From: Actinomycetota bacterium
Lineage (GTDB): Bacteria; Actinomycetota; Acidimicrobiia; Acidimicrobiales; Acidimicrobiaceae
Reading direction: 5' to 3'
DNA length: 9,174 bases
NCBI GenBank assembly: GCA_027318945.1
Contig: DAHVOF010000278.1
Coordinates: forward strand, 1 to 9,174
In this document: positions 1 to 7,119 of the stretch, in pieces
Position numbering within the stretch: the stretch's first letter is position 1
Layout: every line of letters starts with the position of its first letter
Notes under the pieces: model-generated
Told to the model about the DNA's origin: nothing
What the model saw: the letters and a program-made list of their open reading frames with translations, nothing else
Databases searched by the model: none
Translations under genes and position numbers: made by a program

Positions 1-1
1 C

Positions 2-643
2 GCTGGCCCACCGGAATTTCCTCTTCCGGCTCGGGTCGGAAAGTCGGTTGGAGATCCTGGTGGCGGGCCAGGCGCGGCCAATCCACTTACGGCCGGGTCG
101 GGGAGGCATGTTGCTCCATGTTTGGAGGCAGGCGGGCCAGCCGAGAGGAGCGACACAGCCTCGCTGCAAAGGGTTGGGCCGCCGCTAGCGATACCAATGG
201 TATTCCATTCAGGGGTGTTGGCCGCGGAGCCTTCGGCTTCAGGATCTGTGCAGCTCGATGTAAGCGCCGTTTCCCAAGCGGTGCTTCAGCACATTTCATC
301 TGGCAATGGAGGACATGCCCTAATTTTGGCGATGCACCCGGCGGCCCTCGGGCACATGGAAGCAGTGGTTTCTATCGGGCATGAGGGAATACAGGTGTCC
401 CTGAGGCCCCAGACAGAGGCCGGTCATGGAGCTTTGGCATCTTCGCTTGACGCACTGAAGAGCGAGCTGGCTCAAGGGGGTATGAATGTCAGCGTCACGC
501 TTCGCCATCCAGGCTCGCAGCCACAAAATGGATCATGGCCCTCGCCCACAGAACCTGCTCATGCATCGGAATCCGGGCCAGGCGCGACGATGCAAGCCGC
601 AGTTGTTATGTCCACAGGTGGACAGATACATCTGGTCCTATAA
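2..643 (+). CDS. fliK: Flagellar hook-length control protein FliK, C-terminal part (5' truncated by window edge)
   Basis: The reading frame is open from base 2 to the TAA at 641-643, so the gene begins before the window; the first ATG or TTG codons inside it are not the true start. The visible 213 codons end in a Flg_hook (FliK C-terminal) domain. Its signature runs LILAMHPAALGHMEAVVSI, matching the family pattern of a beta strand, then H/N-P-x-x-LG-x-V-x-V. It is followed by a second strand (GIQVSLRPQTEAG) and a helix (ALASSLDALKSELAQGGM). FliK is secreted as a molecular ruler, and its C-terminal domain interacts with FlhB to switch export from hook to filament substrates. The upstream visible part is Gly/Pro/Ala-rich and low in complexity, as usual for FliK ruler regions. 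The tail after the domain is Ser/Pro/Gly-rich. flgD follows 16 bases later, consistent with a hook operon. The assignment rests on this one domain plus context. Confidence 0.85.
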   Translation, partial: AGPPEFPLPARVGKSVGDPGGGPGAANPLTAGSGRHVAPCLEAGGPAERSDTASLQRVGPPLAIPMVFHSGVLAAEPSASGSVQLDVSAVSQAVLQHISSGNGGHALILAMHPAALGHMEAVVSIGHEGIQVSLRPQTEAGHGALASSLDALKSELAQGGMNVSVTLRHPGSQPQNGSWPSPTEPAHASESGPGATMQAAVVMSTGGQIHLVL

Positions 644-659
644 AGAAAGGAATTTGGCC

Positions 660-1070
660 ATGACTGCTCCCATAAGTTCCGTTGGCACGTCTACGACATC
701 CGTGTCATCGACATCGCCTGCATCAAATGGAGGCTCCTCGAGCGGATTAGGAAGCCTTATTCAGCCGAATACGTTTCTGACAATGCTCGTGGACGAGATC
801 AAGTATCAGGATCCCTTGAACCCGACAAGTTCATCGAATTTCATGGCTCAGCTTGCGCAGCTGTCGCAGGTTGAGCAGCTCTCGACTGTCTCTTCGTCGA
901 TGCAGGTTAGCGAGGCAGCCGCTCTGATAGGAAAGTCCGTGACAGGGACGGATGCCAACGGGAAGGCGATCTCGGGCACTGTTTCAGCAGTAACGAACGG
1001 AGCCAACGGTCCAACCCTGGAGGTGAATGGGACGTTCATAGATCTCTCATCGGTAACCAAGATTTCATGA
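660..1070 (+). CDS. flgD: Flagellar hook capping/assembly protein FlgD (short form)
   Basis: A 136-residue protein. After a Ser/Thr/Gly-rich N-terminus (about 1-30) comes the diagnostic FlgD segment: FLTMLVDEIKYQDPLNPTSS, then NFMAQLAQLSQVEQLSTV. These match the conserved F-x-x-LL-x-x-x-x-x-QDPL-x-P and QLAQ-S-x-x-EQL motifs. FlgD sits at the tip of the growing hook and directs FlgE polymerisation; it is itself exported by the flagellar type III system. The ATG at 660 was chosen over an in-frame upstream start at 486 because homology begins just after it, because AAAGGA at 646-651 lies 8 bases upstream, and because the longer frame would overlap fliK. The protein is much shorter than the roughly 230-residue enterobacterial FlgD. 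It lacks the long C-terminal fibronectin/tudor-like region and ends in a small beta-rich tail (about 85-136: GTDANGKAISGTVSAVT, TLEVNG, FIDLSSVTKIS). Confidence 0.93.
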   Translation: MTAPISSVGTSTTSVSSTSPASNGGSSSGLGSLIQPNTFLTMLVDEIKYQDPLNPTSSSNFMAQLAQLSQVEQLSTVSSSMQVSEAAALIGKSVTGTDANGKAISGTVSAVTNGANGPTLEVNGTFIDLSSVTKIS

Positions 1071-1176
1071 CGGATCCGTACTCGGAGTTTAACGGGCGAG
1101 ACCTGAAATGGATCAATTCGAATAAACAGCCAAGAAGCTAAGCATGGATGCGCTTTCCATATAGTTAGGAGAAAAA

Positions 1177-2451
1177 ATGCCAATTCGTTCGCTTGGAGCT
1201 GCTGCCTCGGGAATCGTGACGATGCAGACAGCGCTCGACACAATAGGAAACAACATTGCCAACTCTGAGACTGACGGTTTCACATCTCAGACTGCGAACT
1301 TTTCTGACCTGCTCACTCAGCAGCTCCAACCGGCCACGGGGGCCGTCGGCCAGACTCAGGCAAGCACCAATCCGTCTGCTATAGGTTCTGGTGTCCAGAT
1401 TTCCGGTATAGAGACGAACTTTTCGCAGGGCGCGGTGCAGCAGACGGGAGTGAACAGCGACGTTGCCATAGAGGGCAACGGCTTTCTCGTAGTAAGCCAG
1501 GGAGGGAACACCTTCTACACGAGAGATGGAAATCTCCAGCTTGATTCCAATGGCCACCTTGCAACGGCAAGTGGTGGTTTGGTGCAGGGATGGGCGCCCG
1601 GCCAGGCGACCACGTCTCCACCGACCCCGATAAGCATCGTGGTAGGGTCGAGCGGAGGACCGTCTCAAACCCAAAATGCCCTACTATCAGGCAATCTGCC
1701 AGCCAATGCGACGGGTCCTGTCACGCTCACTACGACCATCTACGATTCCCTGGGAGACCAGATTCCGGTCACTCTGACGTTCACGCCGACGATCGGAGCG
1801 AACGGGACCGCAACCTCCTGGTCCCTGCAAGGCACAGTCACCGGGGCTAGCCAGAATCTCTGGAATTCGCCTCAGACCCTTGTATTTGGTAGCAATGGGC
1901 AGCTTGCGTCGGTCAATGGCACGGCTGTCGGCACCGGCCAGACCAGCCTCGCAATCGATAACGAGCCCAGCAATTACACCTGGGCGGGCACGACCAAGCC
2001 GTCCTTCGACTTCCCGGCGGTCGGATCACAGCAGGCAGTCACCCAGTTTTCCGGTTCTCAGACGTTAGTGGTCGCTTCCCAGGACGGTTATTCCTCCGGC
2101 ACCCTAGAGTCGTATTCAATCGGCTCCGACGGTGTGATCACGGGAAGCTACTCGAACGGGGATAGCGCGACTCTAGGAACTCTGGCACTTGCGCAGTTCG
2201 CGAATCCCCAGGGGCTCCTCGACATGGGTGGAACCTATTTCAGTTCCACGATTGCCTCCGGAAATGCCCAGCTCGGGCAGCCTGGTGCCAATGGACTCGG
2301 TACCGTGCAGGGCGGCGCTGTCGAAGGGTCGAACGTCGACCTGGCTTCTCAGCTTACTCAGCTGATCGAGGCGCAGACGGCGTATCAGGCCGATACGAAG
2401 GTCATAACGACGACGGCCACTGCGATGCAGTCGCTGATGGCGATGCCGTAG
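1177..2451 (+). CDS. flgE: Flagellar hook protein FlgE
   Basis: A 424-residue axial protein that polymerises into the hook, the universal joint between basal body and filament. Residues 5-38 form the rod/hook N-terminal D0 helix (MQTALDTIGNNIANSETDGF, with the usual N-N-I-A-N and T-x-GF). Residues 73-140 carry the D1 segment typical of FlgE/F/G (ISGIETNFSQGAVQQTG, DVAIEGNGFLVVSQGG, YTRDGNLQLDSNGHL). Residues about 184-225 contain a FlgE D2 strand pattern (TTTIYDSLGDQIPVTLTF). The C-terminal D0 helix is present at 380-424 (AVEGSNVDLASQLTQLIEAQ, AYQADTKVITT). Length is normal for the family. The start ATG is preceded by AGGAG at 1167-1171 with 5 bases of spacing. Composition is unusual: only R4, R116, K274 and K408 are basic, against about two dozen Asp/Glu. 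No further flagellar gene follows; the next gene is on the opposite strand. Confidence 0.95.
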   Translation: MPIRSLGAAASGIVTMQTALDTIGNNIANSETDGFTSQTANFSDLLTQQLQPATGAVGQTQASTNPSAIGSGVQISGIETNFSQGAVQQTGVNSDVAIEGNGFLVVSQGGNTFYTRDGNLQLDSNGHLATASGGLVQGWAPGQATTSPPTPISIVVGSSGGPSQTQNALLSGNLPANATGPVTLTTTIYDSLGDQIPVTLTFTPTIGANGTATSWSLQGTVTGASQNLWNSPQTLVFGSNGQLASVNGTAVGTGQTSLAIDNEPSNYTWAGTTKPSFDFPAVGSQQAVTQFSGSQTLVVASQDGYSSGTLESYSIGSDGVITGSYSNGDSATLGTLALAQFANPQGLLDMGGTYFSSTIASGNAQLGQPGANGLGTVQGGAVEGSNVDLASQLTQLIEAQTAYQADTKVITTTATAMQSLMAMP

Positions 2452-2489
2452 CGGATTCGGCGGTGGCTGTGAGTCAGCTGGAGCTTTGT

Positions 2490-5400
2490 TCAGGAAAGGC
2501 TGAGCGCCTCGGACAGCCGATCAGAGGCTGCCGAGGCGGCAATCTTTGTGCTTTCGGCTATTTGGATGATGCGCCCTAGGGCGGACGCCTTGCACGCGGC
2601 CTCCGAAAAGTGTGTTGCGTCACTCATGCCTCGCTCTGCGAGGCTGGCGAGGTGGCTTGGCTGGCTTGCGGCTTCGCGCATCTTGTCAGCAAGGTCATTG
2701 AGGTCTACCTCGCGCCAGTAGGACTCGCGGAAGACGCCCGTGCTCTCGAGTGCGGGAGTCTCCGTAGTCCTGACGATAAGCGAGTTATCTTCGCTACAGA
2801 ACTCGCGATGGCCGCCGACGTCCGGGCAAATAGTGGGGAGCCCGTAGGCCAGCGCCTCAAGGAATGGCAAGCCGTATCCTTCCCCTCGAGTGGGCAGCAC
2901 GAAGGTGTCGCACTGAATGTAGAGCGCGAAAAGTGAGTCACGTGGCACGTTGCCTGCGATGACGTGGACTCGGCTCCTCACCTCGGACAGACGTGCAGGT
3001 CCTAAAATATCGGCGAGCCAACGTTCGAAGTCCTCCGAGCTGATTCCGCCCAGTTTGAGAACGAGTTCGGCTTTGGGCGTCTCCGCTGCGACAAGGCTGA
3101 ACGCCTTTACAAGTGCTTCCGGATTCTTTCTCGGTTCGAAGTTGAAAACAGACAGGAATCTGAATGTGTCCCTGGCAATGGAGTTTCTCAGTTCTTTGAC
3201 GCAGGTAGGGTCTGGGATTGAAATCCCCGGAGGCACGATGACCACGGAATCCGAAGGCGTTCCCGATCTGATCAAGATTTCGGCGTCATAGTGGGAAAAG
3301 CACCAGACTTCGTCGAACGGCTTCAGTGCCCGTTGAAATTGCAGGGCAAGCGGTGCTGCTTCGAAGGTCGTTCTGGCAATCCGATATGTTGCTCTTACTC
3401 TGGGGCTCACCTCGGCCAGCCACCCTGCAGGAACGTCTATGATCGCGACGTCGCTCTCGATGCGATCAGAAAACCTGAGCGGTACGACAGGTCCAGTTTC
3501 GGGCTGTCCGTCAGCGCTCCGATCGACTGCTATCTGTGTCACCTCTGCTCCAGTCGCTGCGAGAGCTGCCAGGTCGAGAAGCCCCTTCGAGGCTTGAGAG
3601 AATCCTGATAAGCCGTTGAAGAGTCCGAAGTGGCCAATCCTGAGTCCGGCCTTTTGTGACGGTAGGGTTTGGATTGGGCTGGTTTGTTTTCGGGGAATGC
3701 GGCGAGCCACGGCGATGATGTCGAGTGGAGCGATATCCGGTATGCTCCTGCATCCGCCGTCAAGTGGCACAAATCCGCTTTTGGATAGCATCGCCTTGAG
3801 AAGGGGAACGGGATAAGGGCGGATGTGCGACGAGTCCAGCCAGAAATTGTGAAGCCCGACAGCTGAGTTCGAGAAGTCGGGGGTCTGAATCAACAAAGTT
3901 CCTCGATCTGAGATATTGTCGTAGATCCACTCGAGCAGCTGCTCCATTTCCGATGGCTGCAGGTGCTCGACAATGTGGCCGAGAAAGACTCCGTCGAACG
4001 AGTTGAAGTCCATTCTGTCCAGGTTGGATGGCACGTATCCCTCTTGGATTTTGAATCCGTCGGCCACCAACCTGGAGACAAGTGTCGGATCGGCTTCGAC
4101 CCCCTGAACCTCTTTGCCCTGACTTCTCAGCACTCTGAGCATCGAGCCCTGGCCGCACGCAAGATCTAGGACCGACGTGCAGCTTTTCAAGTAGCCGGAT
4201 AGGCTGAGTGCCACAGAGTAAGTGGCCTGGTCCCCTCCTTCGAAGTCGTGAACGTAGCCGAAGTGGCCTACCTTCTGGAATTCGGCCTCCGCGACGATCA
4301 TGCGGTAGGGACCTCCTGACCAGACGTCTGGGGTCTGGGCTGAAATGGAGGCCAGTCTCTCGCGCGCCGACGCGATCTCCACGCTCTCTCTTGGGTTAGC
4401 TCTCCCTTCGAAATATGCGGCCAAGCGCAAGGCGGACGAGATGTCACCGGCCGCAACAAGGCGGGAGAGGAGGTGAGCGGGTCTGGCGCGGTTTCCGTTC
4501 ATCGCGTCAGAGAGGTCGGATTCAAGCCGTGAAAGGGAGTCCTGTGGGACTTCTCCGCTCTGCAAGCTGACGAGAGCTTCTTGGGCGATCTTGCCGACCC
4601 TCGTCCACGTGAAGCATTCGGCCCTCGTCTTGGCCGCGCTTGCCAACTTGTCCAGGTCATCTCTGCCGACTGCCACGCTGGTGATTAGTTGAGCCAGTTG
4701 CTCGACGGACGGCTCGAGCCAGTAGTACCTGTCAGCTAGGAGGTAATTTCCTACTTTCGGCTGCTCGGCCACCATGAGAGACGATGGGATGAGAAGCGAC
4801 TCGGCCGGTCCGCAGAATTCGTTCGTGGCTCCGCCTAGCGTGTGCATTACGGGGGTTCCGATGGCCATTGCTTCGAGAACGGGCAATCCAAAGCCCTCCG
4901 AACGGTAAGGTTGAACCAACAGGTCGGAAGTTGCCATCATTTCAAGTAATTGTCTTCGAGTCAGGTGCCCGCTAACAACTGACGATCTGGCCCGAACCCG
5001 CGGGTGTGATGCCAGGGACTCGTCAAGAACTGACTGGCCCTTGTAGAAAGTGTCCCTTCCAGATTCTTTGACGACGAGGTCAAGGGAGTTCAGCACCTTG
5101 TTGTCGATGGTGTCAAGTGCTTCAATCAGGATGTCTATTCCCTTTCTAAAAATCGTTCCCCCTACGAAGAGCAGTTTCTTTCGTTCGCGATCCCGATTCT
5201 CGGCTTGTTCCACGCCCTCAGTGTCGACGCCGTTGGGCACTACCCAAACCTTTGAAGGATCGATACCGGCTTGGATGTAGCTGCGCTTTGAGTACTCGCT
5301 TGGAACCCAGATTGCGTCGACGCCTTGGATCCCGTCGATCCAGTCGAGAGGTATGGAGCCATATTCCCATGGCTGTGATACCACTAGCAGCTCGCCAGGG

Positions 5401-5678
5401 TGCCGGCGGACCCAGATTGGCGGCCAGATCTGACGGATTCTCACGTCTGCAGATTCAGGCTCGCCGGCTTTCAGTTTGAGGTGGACGATGTCGTGTGAGG
5501 CGACAAGAGCAGCTACCTCGTCAGGTCTTAGGTCCAGTCCCACCATTGACACTTCATGGCCCATCTCGCTAAGCGAGCATCCGAGCCGGAAGTTCACTAT
5601 TCCGTAGCTGGCGGCCTGCGATAGGTTTCCCTCGATAACAATTCTCATGACGCTCCAGAGCTTTATTAGCGCTGCCAT
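2490..5678 (-). CDS. Three-domain glycan enzyme: GT4 glycosyltransferase - SAM methyltransferase - GT4 glycosyltransferase
   Basis: A 1062-residue fusion. Domain 1 (about 11-375) is a GT-B fold GT4 transferase with VWVVPNGVD at 144-152, FVGGTIFRKG at 171-180 (R178 and K179 probably contact the donor phosphates) and the E-x7-E motif E261/E269 in SEGFGLPVLEA. A helical linker follows (about 380-455). Domain 2 (about 465-660) is a class I methyltransferase: motif I VLDLACGQGSML at 503-514, acidic E528 after strand 2, then VFLGHIVEHL and GTLLIQTPDF. Domain 3 (about 678-1040) is a second GT4 with NFEPRKNP at 846-853 and E-x7-E E933/E941. The two GT domains resemble each other, including a shared EFC...SL(L/I) stretch after the E-x7-E motif, so they probably arose by duplication. 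Family knowledge: such fusions (for example WsaE of Geobacillus, with a different domain order) build methylated surface polysaccharides. Sugar donors and acceptor cannot be read from the sequence. No membrane segment is visible, so it is probably cytoplasmic. A second start at 5648 (MRIVIEGNLS, 1052 residues) is equally possible. Confidence 0.9.
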   Translation of the reverse strand: MAALIKLWSVMRIVIEGNLSQAASYGIVNFRLGCSLSEMGHEVSMVGLDLRPDEVAALVASHDIVHLKLKAGEPESADVRIRQIWPPIWVRRHPGELLVVSQPWEYGSIPLDWIDGIQGVDAIWVPSEYSKRSYIQAGIDPSKVWVVPNGVDTEGVEQAENRDRERKKLLFVGGTIFRKGIDILIEALDTIDNKVLNSLDLVVKESGRDTFYKGQSVLDESLASHPRVRARSSVVSGHLTRRQLLEMMATSDLLVQPYRSEGFGLPVLEAMAIGTPVMHTLGGATNEFCGPAESLLIPSSLMVAEQPKVGNYLLADRYYWLEPSVEQLAQLITSVAVGRDDLDKLASAAKTRAECFTWTRVGKIAQEALVSLQSGEVPQDSLSRLESDLSDAMNGNRARPAHLLSRLVAAGDISSALRLAAYFEGRANPRESVEIASARERLASISAQTPDVWSGGPYRMIVAEAEFQKVGHFGYVHDFEGGDQATYSVALSLSGYLKSCTSVLDLACGQGSMLRVLRSQGKEVQGVEADPTLVSRLVADGFKIQEGYVPSNLDRMDFNSFDGVFLGHIVEHLQPSEMEQLLEWIYDNISDRGTLLIQTPDFSNSAVGLHNFWLDSSHIRPYPVPLLKAMLSKSGFVPLDGGCRSIPDIAPLDIIAVARRIPRKQTSPIQTLPSQKAGLRIGHFGLFNGLSGFSQASKGLLDLAALAATGAEVTQIAVDRSADGQPETGPVVPLRFSDRIESDVAIIDVPAGWLAEVSPRVRATYRIARTTFEAAPLALQFQRALKPFDEVWCFSHYDAEILIRSGTPSDSVVIVPPGISIPDPTCVKELRNSIARDTFRFLSVFNFEPRKNPEALVKAFSLVAAETPKAELVLKLGGISSEDFERWLADILGPARLSEVRSRVHVIAGNVPRDSLFALYIQCDTFVLPTRGEGYGLPFLEALAYGLPTICPDVGGHREFCSEDNSLIVRTTETPALESTGVFRESYWREVDLNDLADKMREAASQPSHLASLAERGMSDATHFSEAACKASALGRIIQIAESTKIAASAASDRLSEALSLS

Positions 5679-5683
5679 TCGAG

Positions 5684-5688
5684 TCCTC
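5684..5688 (-). promoter_or_regulatory. Shine-Dalgarno supporting the longer start of the GT-methyltransferase-GT gene
   Basis: On the minus strand GAGGA stands 5 bases before the ATG at 5678. The internal in-frame ATG at 5648 has its own weaker candidate, GGAG at 5653-5656 with 4 bases of spacing. It begins the canonical first beta strand of a GT4 domain (MRIVIEG). The sequence alone does not settle which is used; the two starts differ by ten residues. Confidence 0.5.
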
Positions 5689-5786
5689 AGCGCAATGCGT
5701 TCGTCTAAAGATTTTACGGACCAGGCGTCTAGTTTTTTGAGTAGTTGGGGAGCTTAGCTTTGAGTGGAAAGATTCGAAGGTGTGAA

Positions 5787-5815
5787 GTTATATACGCTGG
5801 ATGAGTCCTTCTCAA
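5787..5815 (-). promoter_or_regulatory. Sigma70-type promoter for the glycosyltransferase-methyltransferase gene
   Basis: Reading the minus strand, TTGAGA (5815-5810) is followed by a 17-base spacer and TATAAC (5792-5787). Each hexamer matches the housekeeping consensus at five of six positions and the spacing is ideal. Transcription would begin near 5780, leaving an untranslated leader of about 100 bases before the ATG at 5678. This suggests the glycan gene is transcribed on its own rather than as a continuation of the CoA-binding protein gene upstream. Confidence 0.55.
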
Positions 5816-5911
5816 CGATCGCAGCGTTGCTGGCGGTTGGCGTGAACCTTGATAAGTGAGTTTGCTGCCCAAAGAGCCTGCCAAGCGCTCATAGTGGGAT
5901 TAACTCCAGTA

Positions 5912-6349
5912 TCAACTCGACCAAAGCCTTGAAGCTACGTCTATTTTGGGTATTTCAATTTTCGGACAGGTATCCATGACGACCATTAGTCCGGCTTCGA
6001 GGGCGAGGGATGCCGCTTCGAAATTCGTGACTCCGAGCTGGAACCAAATGGCGCGGGCGCTTATCGCAATTGCTTCCTGGGCTATTTGCATAACTTTGCT
6101 GGGCTGGCGAAAAACGTCGACGACGTCTATATCCCAGTCAATGTTGGCCTGCGTGAGAGACGGGTAGCACTTCATTGATAAAATTGTGACCTCGTTGGGA
6201 TTCACGGGCACCACATTGTAGCCAAGATCTCGAAGGAATCGCATCACGTCATTGCTGGGTCGTGACGGATCGGAGGAGGCTCCAACTATCGCCCAAGTCC
6301 GGCAGGTTGTCAAGACCGCTTTGATTACTTCAGGATCGAGAAACTCCAT
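5912..6349 (-). CDS. CoA-binding domain protein (YccU-like)
   Basis: A 145-residue single-domain protein of the CoA_binding_2 type, a Rossmann fold related to the N-terminal part of succinyl-CoA synthetase alpha. The nucleotide-binding region is TWAIVGASSDPSRPSNDVM (18-36), followed by FLRDLGYNVVPVNPN (38-52), then IDVVDVFR (74-81). The C-terminal half has the family signature IWFQLGVTNFEAASLALEAG (101-120) and VVMDTCPKIEI (123-133), including the near-invariant Cys in the MD-x-C motif. Length is normal. Members bind CoA but their cellular role is not well defined. The ATG at 6349 starts right at the homologous region; the open frame continues upstream to 6766 only as an antisense shadow of the nitroreductase. 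No strong Shine-Dalgarno is visible. It is divergent from the nitroreductase gene, with 78 bases between their starts that could hold a shared control region. Confidence 0.85.
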   Translation of the reverse strand: MEFLDPEVIKAVLTTCRTWAIVGASSDPSRPSNDVMRFLRDLGYNVVPVNPNEVTILSMKCYPSLTQANIDWDIDVVDVFRQPSKVMQIAQEAIAISARAIWFQLGVTNFEAASLALEAGLMVVMDTCPKIEIPKIDVASRLWSS

Positions 6350-6427
6350 GAGAGCTACTCTATTGTGGATTTGACGAGAATTCCAGGAATCGCTGGTTCG
6401 CGTGAGGGGACGAAGGGAGAGGAGGCC

Positions 6428-7108
6428 ATGGAACTTTTCGAGGTCATGACTACCGCTGGAGCGATTCGGGAGTACCTGGATATTCCGGACTCGGATAATG
6501 TGCTCTATGACATCTTGGACAAGGCTAGGTGTGCTCCCAGCGGAGGAAACCGTCAGCCCTGGCGGGTTCTCATTGTTAAAGATCAAGACCTGAGACGCAA
6601 AGTGCGTGACCTGTACTCCGAGGGTTGGAAAGAGTACATGGCGCACGTGAAAAAGGGGCTCGTTCCGTTTGCTCCGGCAGAAGATGGTACGTGGAATGGA
6701 CCTGCCGTAGATCTCACGGAGGCTGCCGCTATGACTACTTCGAATCAGTATGCCAGCAGCCTTCACGAATCACCCATCCTTCTAGTCCTTTTGGCGAGAC
6801 TTACGGATCTGTCATGTTTGGACAACGGCCTCAATCGCCAGAGCATTGTTGGCGGGGGATCTGTATACCCTTTTGGTCACAATATCCTTCTAGCGGCACG
6901 TTCTCTGGGGCTCGGGGGCGTTATGACTACCGTGATTTGTAGGCGAGAGCCTGAGATGAAAACCCTATTCAGGATACCTCGAGAGTTTGCTGTAGCGGGC
7001 CTGATCACCCTAGGCAAGCCTAAGAAGCTCTTCAGCAGGCTCACGAGGAGGCCCGTGGAGGAGTTTGCGTTCGTCGACGTTTTCGACGGTGTTCCGTTAA
7101 CGCACTAA
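6428..7108 (+). CDS. Nitroreductase family protein (FMN-dependent oxidoreductase)
   Basis: A 226-residue flavoprotein of the classical nitroreductase fold. Visible family segments are the N-terminal helix with MELFEVMTTAGAIREYLD (1-18, in place of the usual R-R-S-x-R-x-F), the FMN-phosphate loop APSGGNRQPWRVLIV (36-50), the mid region GGGSVYPFGHNILLAARSLG (142-161) with GLGGVMTTV after it, and the C-terminal FAVAGLITLGKPKK (187-200). Enzymes of this family reduce nitroaromatics, quinones or related compounds using NAD(P)H, usually as homodimers; the substrate cannot be predicted. The ATG at 6428 was chosen because homology starts there. GGGAG at 6415-6419 has an 8-base spacing to it, while the stronger AGGAGG at 6420-6425 is only 2 bases away. 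A GTG at 6365 would add 21 residues without recognisable homology. Its stop lies 11 bases from the stop of the convergent antiporter gene. Confidence 0.9.
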   Translation: MELFEVMTTAGAIREYLDIPDSDNVLYDILDKARCAPSGGNRQPWRVLIVKDQDLRRKVRDLYSEGWKEYMAHVKKGLVPFAPAEDGTWNGPAVDLTEAAAMTTSNQYASSLHESPILLVLLARLTDLSCLDNGLNRQSIVGGGSVYPFGHNILLAARSLGLGGVMTTVICRREPEMKTLFRIPREFAVAGLITLGKPKKLFSRLTRRPVEEFAFVDVFDGVPLTH

Positions 7109-7119
7109 ATGCCTCCAAA

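Noticed and set aside
486..1070. A longer FlgD start at 486
   Set aside because: It would overlap the conserved end of fliK, and the added residues show no FlgD similarity; ATG 660 has a good Shine-Dalgarno.
848..1243. Long minus-strand frames across the flagellar genes (also 1165-1674)
   Set aside because: They lie opposite well-recognised flgD and flgE sequence and their translations look like shadow frames.
2466..2490. GCTG/CAGC hairpin between flgE and the convergent gene as a terminator
   Set aside because: The stem is only 4-5 pairs and is followed by GGAGCTTTGTT rather than a real T-run.
5912..6766. A 284-residue version of the CoA-binding protein
   Set aside because: The extra N-terminal part is antisense to the conserved nitroreductase and has no family motifs.
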